DNA of 64,000 nucleotides from Streptomyces sp. SID486 (GCF_009865385.1 NZ_WWJT01000720.1:1-64000); one strand, 5' to 3'; positions 47,957 to 56,189 are shown, counted from the first letter of the stretch. Program-made: numbers and translations. The notes: a model not told the origin generated them from the sequence alone.

Positions 47957-47994
47957 AAGGAGCCCCTAGCCGTCAGGCAACGGGGCTCCTGCCT
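47957..47994 (+). terminator. Terminator of the cold-shock gene
   Basis: AGGAGCCCC (47958-47966) pairs with GGGGCTCCT (47982-47990) over nine bases and is followed by GCCTTTT. It lies 36 bases after the stop, the one classical U-tract terminator in the window. Confidence 0.85.
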
Positions 47995-47998
47995 TTTC

Positions 47999-48465
47999 CC
48001 GCCCGCTGCCGGTTCGCCCGTACCGCACGATCAGGGCGCGGAGCGGTGAGGTCAGGGCAGCCGGTCAGGCAGCCGGACCGGCTTGAGCGGAGACAGCGAG
48101 TTCGAACTGTCGTTCGATGTGCGAACGATCGCCGCAGCCCCAGGACCGCCTCCCGCTCCACGCCTCTCCCCGCCACGCCGGCGGCGACGTCGGCCTCCCC
48201 CGGCCGGCCCCGGCACGCAAGCGAGTGACCGGCCGTCACTTCCCTCTCACGGAACACCCCTCGGCCTCCGCCGGGGACCCGCAACGAGGAGACGGGCCAT
48301 CGGGGTCCGCCAGAAAAACCATTTCTCCGGCAGAACACACCGTCGCTCATCATTATTACTACAGCTACATATAGGTCCTACCGATACCTGAACAAGGTAC
48401 TGTCCGGCTTATCCTTCACCCGTTCGCCCCCGCATCCATCAACGAACGGCGCCGTTAGGTGCAGC
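47999..48465. other. Gap after csp holding a LexA-type box; no supported gene
   Basis: The stretch has no frame with convincing codon use. Its right half (48330-48460) is A+T-rich and promoter-like. The main feature is the nested palindrome cluster at 48101-48130. It could be the upstream region of the small genes that follow, or the remains of a lost gene. Confidence 0.5.
48102..48117. promoter_or_regulatory. Perfect actinobacterial LexA (SOS) box
   Basis: TCGAAC-TGTC-GTTCGA matches the Gram-positive/actinobacterial SOS consensus CGAAC-N4-GTTCG at every defined base. An overlapping palindrome, TCGTTCG-ATGTG-CGAACGA at 48110-48128, adds another half-site. The nearest plus-strand gene starts about 350 bases away, which is far for a LexA target. 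Confidence 0.6.
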
Positions 48466-48747
48466 ATGACGAAGGAAACGAGGGGACCGGCAGCCGAGTT
48501 TCTCTCAGCTCAATCCTTTTCGACTGCAAGACCGTCCACCCGGCTGGGCTCCCACACGTACCTGCCCGCTCCGGACGGCGCCGGTGCCGCCAAAGGGGCA
48601 CTGGCGAAGGGTGGCCTCCTCGTCACACTCGAGGCGACCGAGGAGATCCTCCAGGAATTCATGGACGCGATGAGCGCCCTGGAGAGACACATCTCGAAAC
48701 GCTGGGCCAGTTCGGAAATGTGGTTCTGCAGCTCACCGGCGGAATGA
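48466..48747 (+). CDS. Small hypothetical protein
   Basis: This 93-residue protein is not recognised. The first half is Ser/Ala/Gly-rich and the second half has a helical, acidic stretch ('EATEEILQEFMDAMSALERH'). It has no signal peptide or motif. It ends 10 bases before the DUF2637-like gene, whose ribosome site lies next to its stop, so cotranslation is plausible. The weak start signal lowers confidence. Confidence 0.45.
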   Translation: MTKETRGPAAEFLSAQSFSTARPSTRLGSHTYLPAPDGAGAAKGALAKGGLLVTLEATEEILQEFMDAMSALERHISKRWASSEMWFCSSPAE

Positions 48748-48757
48748 GAAAGCCGTC

Positions 48758-49639
48758 ATGCATCCTGAGTACATGGGGTACTACCCGGATCCCGCCGTCG
48801 AGTATCCGGGCGGCTACCTGAACGGCGGGGAGTGGCACCGGGCGCCCGCCGAAGCCTTCGCTCCCCCCTTCGCCCCTCCGGACCCCGCCTGGGACCCCGC
48901 CGAAGAACTGGCGTACATGCTGCGGGACTCCATCGAGCAGGAGCCGAAGATCCCCGCCGCGCGCGCCGAGGACGATCTCGTGGGTGCGAGCGCGAAGAAC
49001 CATCGCGACGCGCTGGTGGAACTCACCGCGGAGTTGCCCCCGATGCAGGCTCCCCCGCCTCCTCGGGGGCATCGCAAGGTCCGGCCACGGCAGCAGATGA
49101 GCGCAATTCGCGTCGCCAGCTACTTGGTCGCGGCGACAGCGACCGCCATCGCATCCGCCGTGAGTATTTTCGGCGGACTGATCGCATACGATCCGCTGCG
49201 ATTCGTGGCGGCATCGCGTATGCAAAGCAGCACGGTCTCCTGGTGGCCCATTCTGGTGTTCGGCCCCTGGCTGGTCGCGTCGCTGTCCATTCTCCGGGCG
49301 TCATTGCACCAGCGTCGTGCCTTCCATTCCTGGACCGTGCTTCTGATCTTCTCGGCGATCGCCATGACGCTGTGCATCGCGCAGGCGCCGAAAAACATCG
49401 TGGACACCGCGGCCGCGGCGCTGCCGAGTTTCGCCTCGCTGGCCTGCTTCCAGCAGGTGGTACGCCAGATCACCCTCACCAGGCCGCCCCGCCGGGCAAT
49501 GCCCCGGCACCGGGTGCAGCCCGCCGAGACGCCCGCCGACGAGACGAAGGACGGGCTGCCGCAGGACGGTACGCCGTCGGCGGGCGGCGGGCGAGACCAG
49601 CTCCGGCGCCGTCCTCCGGGCCGGACGAGGCCGGTTTGA
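48758..49639 (+). CDS. DUF2637-like integral membrane protein
   Basis: This 293-residue protein has a Pro/Glu-rich soluble N-terminus (1-110), then four hydrophobic helices (about 112-240): 'VASYLVAATATAIASAVS', 'WWPILVFGPWLVASLSIL', 'WTVLLIFSAIAMTLCIA' and 'ALPSFASLACFQQVV'. A charged tail follows. The four-helix pattern with a P-x-L/V-x-x-P centre resembles DUF2637/SpdA-like proteins of actinobacterial plasmids and islands. This match is by eye only. ATG follows GAGAAAG. Confidence 0.6.
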   Translation: MHPEYMGYYPDPAVEYPGGYLNGGEWHRAPAEAFAPPFAPPDPAWDPAEELAYMLRDSIEQEPKIPAARAEDDLVGASAKNHRDALVELTAELPPMQAPPPPRGHRKVRPRQQMSAIRVASYLVAATATAIASAVSIFGGLIAYDPLRFVAASRMQSSTVSWWPILVFGPWLVASLSILRASLHQRRAFHSWTVLLIFSAIAMTLCIAQAPKNIVDTAAAALPSFASLACFQQVVRQITLTRPPRRAMPRHRVQPAETPADETKDGLPQDGTPSAGGGRDQLRRRPPGRTRPV

Positions 49640-49670
49640 CGCGGCCCGGAACCCACGCCGGAAGTGGTGA

Positions 49671-49904
49671 ATGAACAGCTCTGTCACGGTGCACACGCTC
49701 CTCCCCGACGTCGCCCGGCTACGGCCCCGCCAGCAGATGGCCATCGACTGCGCCCTCTGTGCCCGCCCGCTGGGCACGAGCGGCCGGGTCCTGGGCGAGG
49801 TGCGGCACCGGGGACTGCTGTTCCGGCTCTGGGTCTGCTTCCTCGGCTGCCAGAGTGCCGCGCCGTCCGTCACCGGCACGTGGGCGGGGGAGCCCGCACC
49901 CTGA
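49671..49904 (+). CDS. Small Cys-containing hypothetical protein
   Basis: This 77-residue protein has 'CALCARPLG' and 'WVCFLGCQS', a C-x2-C plus C-x3-C layout that could bind zinc. The first ATG follows GGAAGTGG. It starts 31 bases after the membrane protein gene and probably belongs to the same transcript. It is not otherwise recognised. Confidence 0.5.
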   Translation: MNSSVTVHTLLPDVARLRPRQQMAIDCALCARPLGTSGRVLGEVRHRGLLFRLWVCFLGCQSAAPSVTGTWAGEPAP

Positions 49905-49966
49905 GGCCCGGCCGGACCCTGCCTGGCCGGAGGGTGTGTCGGTGCCGCCCGCTATGGTCCCTCCCC

Positions 49967-50617
49967 ATGACCGGCCCCGAGGACTTCCTGACCGCCACCC
50001 GCACCTTCTACGACACCGTCGCCGAGGACTACGCCGAACACTTCCGCAACCCGCTCGCGGACAGGCCGCTGGAGCGGGCGCTGCTCGCCGCGTACGCGGA
50101 ACAGGTCGGCCCGGGGGGCACGGTGGCCGACCTCGGCTGCGGCCCCGGCGAGATCACCGCTCACCTCGCCTCGCTGGGCCTGTCCGTCATCGGCCTGGAC
50201 CTCTCCACGTCCATGGTCGCCATAGCCCGGCGTACCCACCCCGCGCTGCGGTTCGAGCAGGGTTCGATGCTGGAGCTGCCCTTCGACGACGGTTCGCTGA
50301 CCGGAGCCGTCTCCTGGTACTCCAGCATCCACACACCCGCACACCGGCTCCCGCACCTGTTCGCCGAGTTCCACCGGGTGCTGGCTCCCGGCGGCCGGCT
50401 CCTGCTCGCCTTCCAGACCGGTGACGCCCCGCTCCGCCTCGACCGGCCCTGGGACCGGCCCGTCGTCCTCGACTTCCACCGGCGCCGGCCCGAGCTGATG
50501 GCCGAGCTGCTCTCCGGCACCGGGTTCGCGCTGTGCTCCAGCACCGTGCGGGAGCGTCAGGAAGCGCTCGCCGAGACAGCCCCGCAGGCGTTCCTGCTCG
50601 CCCGCAAGGAAGGCTGA
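49967..50617 (+). CDS. Class I SAM-dependent methyltransferase
   Basis: This 216-residue methyltransferase has 'VADLGCGPGEITAHLA' (motif I), 'VIGLDLSTSMVAIARR', 'LPFDDGSLTGAVSWYSSIH' and 'VLAPGGRLLLAFQ'. The substrate is unknown. TATGGT lies 8-13 bases before the ATG and no Shine-Dalgarno is present, so the transcript is probably leaderless. It converges with the LysR gene. Confidence 0.88.
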   Translation: MTGPEDFLTATRTFYDTVAEDYAEHFRNPLADRPLERALLAAYAEQVGPGGTVADLGCGPGEITAHLASLGLSVIGLDLSTSMVAIARRTHPALRFEQGSMLELPFDDGSLTGAVSWYSSIHTPAHRLPHLFAEFHRVLAPGGRLLLAFQTGDAPLRLDRPWDRPVVLDFHRRRPELMAELLSGTGFALCSSTVRERQEALAETAPQAFLLARKEG

Positions 50618-50675
50618 CCGGGCGGCAGGCGACAGGCGGTGCCGGTGACGGTGCGCGTCCCGGGGGGACCGGCCC

Positions 50676-51557
50676 TCAGCGGGAGGCGGTGACGGTGTCC
50701 GCGAAAGCCCGCGCCGGCGGACTGAGCGCGTCCCAGCGGCGGACGGCCCAGCCGACGGGAAGGGGGCGCAGACCCGGCAGGGGTACCAGGCGCAGCGGGC
50801 CGTCACCCGGTACCGGCAGGCCGGGCACGGCGGGTACGACCGCCCGGCCGGCCCCCAGCTCGGCGAGCAGCAGGGCCGTGTCCCAGTCGGCCACGCTCGG
50901 TTCGTAGGCGAACCGCACGCCCCGTGCGGCGCACGCCGCCTCGAGATGCGCGGCGGACGTGGAGTTCGGGGGGAGCCGGATGAGGCGGACGTCGGCGAGC
51001 TCGGCCGGGTCCAGGTGCGGGCGGGCGGCCAGGGGGTCGTCCGCGCGGACGGCGAGCAGCCACGGTAGTTCCGCGACCGTCCGCTGCTCGATGCCGCGCA
51101 CCGGAGGGCCGATGGTGATCCAGGCGAGGTCGAGCGTGCCGTCGGTGAGGGCGTCGAAGCTGCCGCGGCCCGAACTGACGGTGCGGAACTCCAGGTTGAC
51201 GCTGGGGTGGCGGCGGCGGAAGGTGACGACCGCATCGGACATGAAGTGCCGGATGGTGGTCGCGCCGGTGGCCACCCGGACGTGGCCGCTGTGGCCGTCG
51301 ACGAGGTCGCGCAGCTGCCGCAGGGCCAGGTCGAGACCGGAGATGCCTTCTGCGGCGGCGGCCTCCAGTATCCGTCCGGCCCGGGTCGGCACGACCCCGC
51401 GCGGCTGGCGTTCCAGCAGGGCCACACCTGTCTCCCGCTCCAGCCGCTTGACGTGCTGGCTGACGGCCGACTGGGTGCAGCCGAGGTCGCGGGCGACCGA
51501 ACTCAGGTTGCCGGCACGGCACACGGCCACGTACACACGAAGGTCGTCCAGGGTCAC
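50676..51557 (-). CDS. LysR-family transcriptional regulator
   Basis: This 293-residue regulator has an N-terminal winged helix (1-60; 'LRVYVAVCRAGNLSSVARDL', 'QSAVSQHVKRLERETG') and a C-terminal LysR substrate-binding domain (about 88-290; 'SGHVRVATGATTIRHF', 'LDLAWITIG'). The effector is unknown. GTG at 51557 is chosen because it begins the conserved helix. The upstream palindrome at 51563-51580 probably mediates autoregulation. No divergent partner gene is present. Confidence 0.9.
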   Translation of the reverse strand: MTLDDLRVYVAVCRAGNLSSVARDLGCTQSAVSQHVKRLERETGVALLERQPRGVVPTRAGRILEAAAAEGISGLDLALRQLRDLVDGHSGHVRVATGATTIRHFMSDAVVTFRRRHPSVNLEFRTVSSGRGSFDALTDGTLDLAWITIGPPVRGIEQRTVAELPWLLAVRADDPLAARPHLDPAELADVRLIRLPPNSTSAAHLEAACAARGVRFAYEPSVADWDTALLLAELGAGRAVVPAVPGLPVPGDGPLRLVPLPGLRPLPVGWAVRRWDALSPPARAFADTVTASR

Positions 51558-51562
51558 GACGA

Positions 51563-51599
51563 CCCAAGCTAGCACTTGGGCTGAGGGAGAAAACCCAAG
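51563..51599. promoter_or_regulatory. LysR operator: CCCAAG-N6-CTTGGG plus a third half-site
   Basis: A palindrome CCCAAG-CTAGCA-CTTGGG (51563-51580) lies 5 bases upstream of the LysR start. A further CCCAAG at 51594-51599 adds a half-site. This spacing is typical of LysR recognition and activation sites. Confidence 0.6.
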
Positions 51600-51747
51600 G
51601 ATTGACTGGAGGTTGGGGGCGTACGACGATCGTGGGCGGGCCGCAATCGACCCAGGCGGCAACCCGCTCCCCGCCCCGCCGAGTCCGGACGAGGCGGGAC
51701 CGGCGAGGAGCGGGTGCCGACCCCTGCCGAACGGCGGACCCCGGTCG
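51600..51747. other. Spacer between LysR operator and ligase-side repeat
   Basis: No gene is supported in 51600-51888. After the operator region comes a Pro/Arg-coding-like GC stretch and then a 23-base tandem array up to 51839, then the end of the acyl-CoA ligase gene at 51889. Confidence 0.4.
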
Positions 51748-51839
51748 AACGGCGGCTCCGTGCCGAGAAGAACGGCGGCTCCGTGCCGAGAAGAACGGCG
51801 GCTCCGTGCCGAGAAGTACGGCGACTTTGTGCCGGGAAG
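51748..51839. repeat. 23-bp tandem repeat, four copies, beyond the acyl-CoA ligase gene
   Basis: Three exact copies of AACGGCGGCTCCGTGCCGAG-AAG at 51748-51770, 51771-51793 and 51794-51816 are followed by a diverged fourth to 51839. A partial, decayed copy precedes them. The array is 50 bases past the stop of the ligase gene. Confidence 0.9.
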
Positions 51840-51888
51840 GCAGGAGGGCAGGAGGGCAGGCCCTGTCGGTAAGGCGCGGCCCGGCCGC

Positions 51889-53832
51889 TCAGCGCTGCTC
51901 GTACAGCCCTTCCACCTCTGTGCCGAAGTCGGCCAGGATCTGTGCCCGCCGCAGCTTCATGGAGGGGGTCAGATGTCCGGCCTCCTCCGTGAAGTCCACC
52001 GGCAGTACGGCGAAGCGGCGGATGGACTCGGGGCGGGAGACCAGCTTGTTCGCCTCGTCCAGGGCCCGTTGGATGACGGCCGTCAGCTCCTCGTCGCCGA
52101 TGAGGAGTTCCGGCGGCACCGGGTGCTTGCCGATCATCTGCCGCCAGTGGGTGATGCCGTCGGGGTCGAGGGTGATGAGGGCCGCGACGTAGGGGCGGGC
52201 GTCACCGACCAGCATGACCTGGGAGATCAGCGGGTGCTGACGCAGCCAGTTCTCCAGCGGCGCGGGAGCCACCGACTTGCCGCCCGCCGTGATGAGCAGC
52301 TCCTTCTTGCGGCCGGTGATGGTCAGGTAGCCCTCGTCGTCCAGTTCGCCGAGGTCGCCGGTGGCGAGCCAGCCGTCGCGGGTCGCGGGGACCACACCGC
52401 CCGCCTGCGGGTCCCAGTAGCCGCGCAGCACATGTTCGCCGGCGAGCAGGATCTCGCCGTCCGCCGCGATCCGTACCCGGGTGCCGGGCATCGGCCAGCC
52501 CACCGTGCCCAGGCGGGGCTTGAGGGGCGGGGTGACCGTCGACGCGCCGGTGGTCTCGGTGAGGCCGTACCCCTCGAAGATCTCGATGCCGGCGCCCGCG
52601 TAGAACGCGGCGAGGCGCCGGCCGAGGGGGGAGCCGCCGCAGATCGCGTACCGGACGCGGCCGCCCATGGCGGCACGCAGACGGCGGTAGACGAGGGGGT
52701 CGTAGCAGGCGCGCTGTGTCTTCAGGGCGCGGCTCGGGCCGCTGCCGGTGCCGGTCTGGCGGGCCTCCAGCGCCTCGCCGTACCGCTGGGCCACGGCCGC
52801 CGCCCGGTCGAAGACCGTCACCCGGCCGCCCGCCTCCGCCTTGGCCCGCGCGGAGTTGTAGATCTTCTCCAGCATGTAGGGGATGGTCAGCAGCGCGGTC
52901 GGGCGGAACGCGGCAAGGTCCGGGAGGAGGTCGTCCGGGGCCAGGCTCGGCGCGTGGCCGAGGCGGACCCGGGCGCGGACGCAGGCGATGGCCACCATCC
53001 GGCCGAAGACGTGGGACATGGGGAGGAAGAGCAGGACCGACGGCTGCTCGTCCTGCGCCTTGAACACCGGGTGGAGGAGTTCGACGGCGTTGTCGACCTC
53101 GGCGAAGAAGTTGCCGTGCGAGAGGGCGCAGCCCTTGGGGCGGCCGGTGGTGCCGGAGGTGTAGATCAGGGTGGCGAGCGTGTCGGGGCCCAGCATGCCC
53201 CGGCGTACGCCCACTTCCCCGTCCGGCACCTGCGTGCCCGCGTCGGCGAGCCGGGCCACGTGGTCCTTCTCCATCACCCAGACGTGCCGCAGGTCGGGCA
53301 GGTGCGGGAGCTCGGGGCCGAGCGCGGCGGCCTGGGCGGCGGTCTCCGTGACCAGGGCGACCGCGCCGGAGTCGTGCAGGATCCAGCGGGTCTGGAAGAC
53401 GGAGGACGTCGGATAGACGGGGACCGTGACGAGGCCGGCGGCCCAGGCCGCGAAGTCCAGCAGGGTCCAGTCGTAGGTCGTGCGGGCCATGACGGCGATC
53501 CGGTCGCCGGGCATCAGGCCCTCGGCTATCAGGCCCTTGGCGACCGCCTGCACCTGGGCGGCGAACCGGGCGGCCGTCACGTCGGTCCAGCGTCCGCCGG
53601 ACAGCTTGCGGCTGATCACGACCGTGTCGGGGGCCGCCTCCGCGTTCTCGTACGGCAGGTCGGCGAGGGAGCCGTGCGTGACCGGGGGCGCGAACGGCGG
53701 CACGGACACCTCCCGGACCGCACCGTCCAGCCGGCGTATCTCCGGTGCGACGAGGACCGGGTGGCCGTCGTAGTCGACGGCGGAGACGGGGGCGCCGGAG
53801 GAGACGGTGGCGTTCTGGTACGGAGTGGACAC
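51889..53832 (-). CDS. Long-chain acyl-CoA ligase (AMP-dependent synthetase, FadD15-like)
   Basis: This 647-residue adenylate-forming enzyme activates fatty acids to acyl-CoA. It has the P-loop 'LIYTSGTTGRPKGCALSHGN', 'GYGLTETTGASTVTPP' (A5), 'GWLATGDLGELDDEGYLTI' (A7/A8) and 'RKKELLITAGGKSVAPAPLE' (A8, A10 region). GTG at 53832 follows GAGGAG. It is divergent from the MaoC gene, with the TetR-type palindrome in the shared region, so both may be under one repressor. Confidence 0.93.
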   Translation of the reverse strand: MSTPYQNATVSSGAPVSAVDYDGHPVLVAPEIRRLDGAVREVSVPPFAPPVTHGSLADLPYENAEAAPDTVVISRKLSGGRWTDVTAARFAAQVQAVAKGLIAEGLMPGDRIAVMARTTYDWTLLDFAAWAAGLVTVPVYPTSSVFQTRWILHDSGAVALVTETAAQAAALGPELPHLPDLRHVWVMEKDHVARLADAGTQVPDGEVGVRRGMLGPDTLATLIYTSGTTGRPKGCALSHGNFFAEVDNAVELLHPVFKAQDEQPSVLLFLPMSHVFGRMVAIACVRARVRLGHAPSLAPDDLLPDLAAFRPTALLTIPYMLEKIYNSARAKAEAGGRVTVFDRAAAVAQRYGEALEARQTGTGSGPSRALKTQRACYDPLVYRRLRAAMGGRVRYAICGGSPLGRRLAAFYAGAGIEIFEGYGLTETTGASTVTPPLKPRLGTVGWPMPGTRVRIAADGEILLAGEHVLRGYWDPQAGGVVPATRDGWLATGDLGELDDEGYLTITGRKKELLITAGGKSVAPAPLENWLRQHPLISQVMLVGDARPYVAALITLDPDGITHWRQMIGKHPVPPELLIGDEELTAVIQRALDEANKLVSRPESIRRFAVLPVDFTEEAGHLTPSMKLRRAQILADFGTEVEGLYEQR

Positions 53833-54077
53833 GGGCGGCTCCTCTGGCGTGCGTGCACCTGCGGCGGCCCCCGGGGGAAGGGGGTTACCGCCGGTCAGGC
53901 GGTGATCGTACGGCTCCGCTGTGCGGGGGTTGTGCGGGTTCCGGGATGGTCCGGGGCCGGGGATGTGCAGCCTCGGGGATTGTGTGAGGGACGTTCAGCT
54001 TTGCCTGAGCCGCGCCGGGCCGGGGAGTTGCGGGATCTCCGTCACCCCTTGTGGGCACTGGGCTTACCTCCGGTAAC

Positions 54078-54093
54078 CTTACTCCCGAGTAAG
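54078..54093. promoter_or_regulatory. TetR-type palindrome CTTACTC-CC-GAGTAAG
   Basis: This perfect 16-base palindrome lies 30 bases upstream of the MaoC start and about 245 bases from the ligase start. Its form (TTACTC-N2-GAGTAA) is typical of TetR-family operators of fatty-acid genes in actinobacteria. The TetR gene 1.8 kb away is the natural candidate binder. Confidence 0.6.
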
Positions 54094-54123
54094 CCATTCG
54101 GACCCGAGCCGCGCGGGAGTCGC

Positions 54124-54984
54124 ATGAACGCCGTCACCCTCACCGCCACGCCCGCGCTGGCCCCCCTGCTGGCGCGGGGCGCCCTGTGCTCCCCGTTCAA
54201 GCGGCCGGCCCCGGACGCGGCCGTCCCGCGCACCCGGCTGCTGCTGCCCGGCGTGCGCGTCGACCTGGCAAGGCTGGCCGCCTACGAGCGGGTGTGCGGT
54301 TTCCCGACGGGTGAACCCGACCTGCCCGTCACCTATCCGCACGTCCTGGGCTTCCCGCTGGCCATGCGGCTGATGAGCGGCCGGGACTTCCCGCTGCCGC
54401 TGCTGGGCCTGGTCCACACGTCGATCGAGATCGTCAGCCGGGGCGCGCTGCCGGCCGACGGGGAGTACGAGCTGACGGCGTTCGTCGCGGGCCTGGCCCC
54501 GCACCGGCGCGGCACCGAGGCGACGGTGGTGACCGGGCTGCGCCTCGGTGGTGACGCGGTCTGGGAGTCGCGCAGCACGTACCTGGCCCGGCACCGGACG
54601 GACGCGGGCCCGGACGCGGCCGTCGCGGAGCGGGGCGGGGGCGGAGGCGGGGGCGGTCCGCTGCCCGTCACCGCCGAGTGGAGCATCGCCGAAGACGTGG
54701 GGCGGCGCTACGGCGCCGTCTCCGGTGACCGCAACCCCATCCACCTGCACCCGTTCACCGCCCGCCTCTTCGGCTTCCCGCGGGCCATCGCGCACGGCAT
54801 GTGGACGGTGGCCCGCTGCCTGGCCGCGCACGGCACGGGCGGCCCCGCCCTGGTACGGGCCGGGTTCCGGGCCCCCGTGCTGCTGCCGGGGACGGTCAGT
54901 TACGGGACGGACGGCGACGGCCGCTTCGAGCTGCGGAACCGGGACGGCAGGCTCCACCTCTCCGGGGAGGTACGGCCGCGGTGA
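54124..54984 (+). CDS. MaoC-like double-hotdog dehydratase (HtdX-like)
   Basis: This 286-residue enzyme probably hydrates or dehydrates (R)-3-hydroxyacyl thioesters. The C-terminal hotdog has the catalytic motif 'GAVSGDRNPIHLHPFTAR' (Asp and His), 'GFPRAIAHGMWTVARCL' and 'FRAPVLLPGTV'. The N-terminal half is a degenerate hotdog with 'YPHVLGFPLAMRLMSG'. A Gly8 linker lies near residue 172. Mycobacterial HtdX (Rv0241c) has the same layout, and a TetR gene also lies nearby there. ATG follows GGGAG. The usual FabG and FadA partners are absent. Confidence 0.9.
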   Translation: MNAVTLTATPALAPLLARGALCSPFKRPAPDAAVPRTRLLLPGVRVDLARLAAYERVCGFPTGEPDLPVTYPHVLGFPLAMRLMSGRDFPLPLLGLVHTSIEIVSRGALPADGEYELTAFVAGLAPHRRGTEATVVTGLRLGGDAVWESRSTYLARHRTDAGPDAAVAERGGGGGGGGPLPVTAEWSIAEDVGRRYGAVSGDRNPIHLHPFTARLFGFPRAIAHGMWTVARCLAAHGTGGPALVRAGFRAPVLLPGTVSYGTDGDGRFELRNRDGRLHLSGEVRPR

Positions 54985-55070
54985 GGACGACGTCCACCGG
55001 GCCGCGGAGACGGGTGCGGCCGAGGCCGTGCCGCCGTGAGATGCCGGCGCCCGCCGACCACCGAGGGGTG

Positions 55071-55210
55071 CGGCCGAGGTCGACGGAAGTGGCCGCCGGC
55101 CACGGAGAGCGGCCGACGCCCACGGAAGTCGCCGCCGGCCACGGAGGGGTGCGGCCGACGCCCAGGGAGGTCGCCGCCGGCTACGGAGCGGTGTGGCCGA
55201 CGCCAGGGGG
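55071..55210. repeat. 39-42 bp tandem repeat, three-plus copies, over the TetR gene 3' end
   Basis: Units start near 55071, 55110, 55152 and 55194 and read CGGCCGACGCCCACGGAAG-TCGCCGCCGGCCACGGAG. The array lies between convergent maoC and tetR genes and continues into the last ten codons of tetR. Confidence 0.85.
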
Positions 55211-55870
55211 AAGCGGCCGCCGGTTCCGCTCGGCCGGCGGCGCCCAGACATGGCCCCGCAGCAGATCGCCCAGGCCCGCCCAGGCGAAGTTCATCAGCGT
55301 GGCCGCGGCCTGGCGGGCGGTGACGCCGGGCGTGGCGTTGGCCCAGGCGGCGAGCGACTCGGCGGCGCCGACCAGCGCCTCGGCCAGGCCGGCCACCTCG
55401 CGCTCGGGCAGGCCGGGATCCCGGTGTGCCGCCCGCGCCGCGATCGCGACCAGCCGGGTCACGAACGCGACGAGTTCCGCGCGCATCGCGGCGACCTCGG
55501 CCGCGAAGGGCTCACCGTGCGTGCGGGCCTGCAGATGCAGCACCGCCCAGGCGTCGGGGCGCTCGGCGGTGTGCGCGAAGAACGCCTGCAGCCCCTCCCA
55601 GAGTTGCCGGTCGGCGGGGAGGTCCTGCCGGACACCCGCGCGGACGGCCGTCGTGAGCGCGGTGGCCTCGCGGCGGATGCAGGCGGTGAAGAGGTCTTCC
55701 TTCGAGTTCAGGTACAGGTAGACCAACGGCTTGGACACGCCCGCGAGTTCGGCGATCTCGTCCATCGACGCGGCCATGTACCCGCGCTGTCCGAAGATCC
55801 GTACGGCGGCGTCGAGCATCTGCTGCTCCCGTACCGCCCTCGGCATCCGTTTGGTCTTGACGGCACCCAT
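55181..55870 (-). CDS. TetR-family transcriptional repressor
   Basis: This 229-residue regulator has an N-terminal helix-turn-helix (about 12-58; 'MLDAAVRIFGQRGYMAASMD', 'ELAGVSKPLVYLYLNSKEDL') and a variable all-helical ligand domain. The gene sits between MaoC and a DUF4229 gene, next to an acyl-CoA ligase, so a fatty acyl ligand is likely. The ATG has TAGGCT 7 bases upstream and no Shine-Dalgarno, suggesting a leaderless transcript. Its last codons are part of a tandem array. Confidence 0.9.
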   Translation of the reverse strand: MGAVKTKRMPRAVREQQMLDAAVRIFGQRGYMAASMDEIAELAGVSKPLVYLYLNSKEDLFTACIRREATALTTAVRAGVRQDLPADRQLWEGLQAFFAHTAERPDAWAVLHLQARTHGEPFAAEVAAMRAELVAFVTRLVAIAARAAHRDPGLPEREVAGLAEALVGAAESLAAWANATPGVTARQAAATLMNFAWAGLGDLLRGHVWAPPAERNRRPLPPGVGHTAP

Positions 55871-55880
55871 GAGGGCAAGC

Positions 55881-56189
55881 CTAGTTGGGCGCGGCGGCCC
55901 CGCCCTGTGTCCGCGACGCGTCGTCGGCCAGGTCCTCCTGGCTGCGGTTGGCGTCCAGGTTCGCCTTCATCCGGTCGACCCTGCCCACGATCTGCACCGA
56001 GGCCCGGTCCCGCTCCTTGCGCAGCACCACCCAGCTGATCGGCGCCGACAGGACGAGGGAGAGCAGCAGGACCCACAGGATGTTGGAGTCGCCGAAACCG
56101 CGCGGGAAGAGGCCCGAGTAGACGGCTCCCCAGACGATCACGAGGCAGCCCGCGAAGATACCGAGGCGCATCAGCGTGTAGCGGAGCAT
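55881..56189 (-). CDS. DUF4229-type small membrane protein
   Basis: This 102-residue protein has two hydrophobic helices ('LGIFAGCLVIVWGAVYSGLF', 'ILWVLLLSLVLSAPISWVVL') and a charged tail. 'MLRYTLMRLGIF' at the start is characteristic of DUF4229 proteins, whose function is unknown. The ATG at 56189 is preferred; an in-frame TTG at 56213 would add eight residues. It is 10 bases from tetR. Confidence 0.8.
   Translation of the reverse strand: MLRYTLMRLGIFAGCLVIVWGAVYSGLFPRGFGDSNILWVLLLSLVLSAPISWVVLRKERDRASVQIVGRVDRMKANLDANRSQEDLADDASRTQGGAAAPN

Noticed and set aside
48083..48391. Small plus-strand frame starting with 'SGDSEFELSFDVRTIAA', which resembles a lanthipeptide-type leader
   Set aside because: It starts at TTG without a ribosome site, has no core peptide rich in Cys/Ser/Thr and no modification enzymes nearby; the sequence is better explained as the LexA box and GC-rich spacer.
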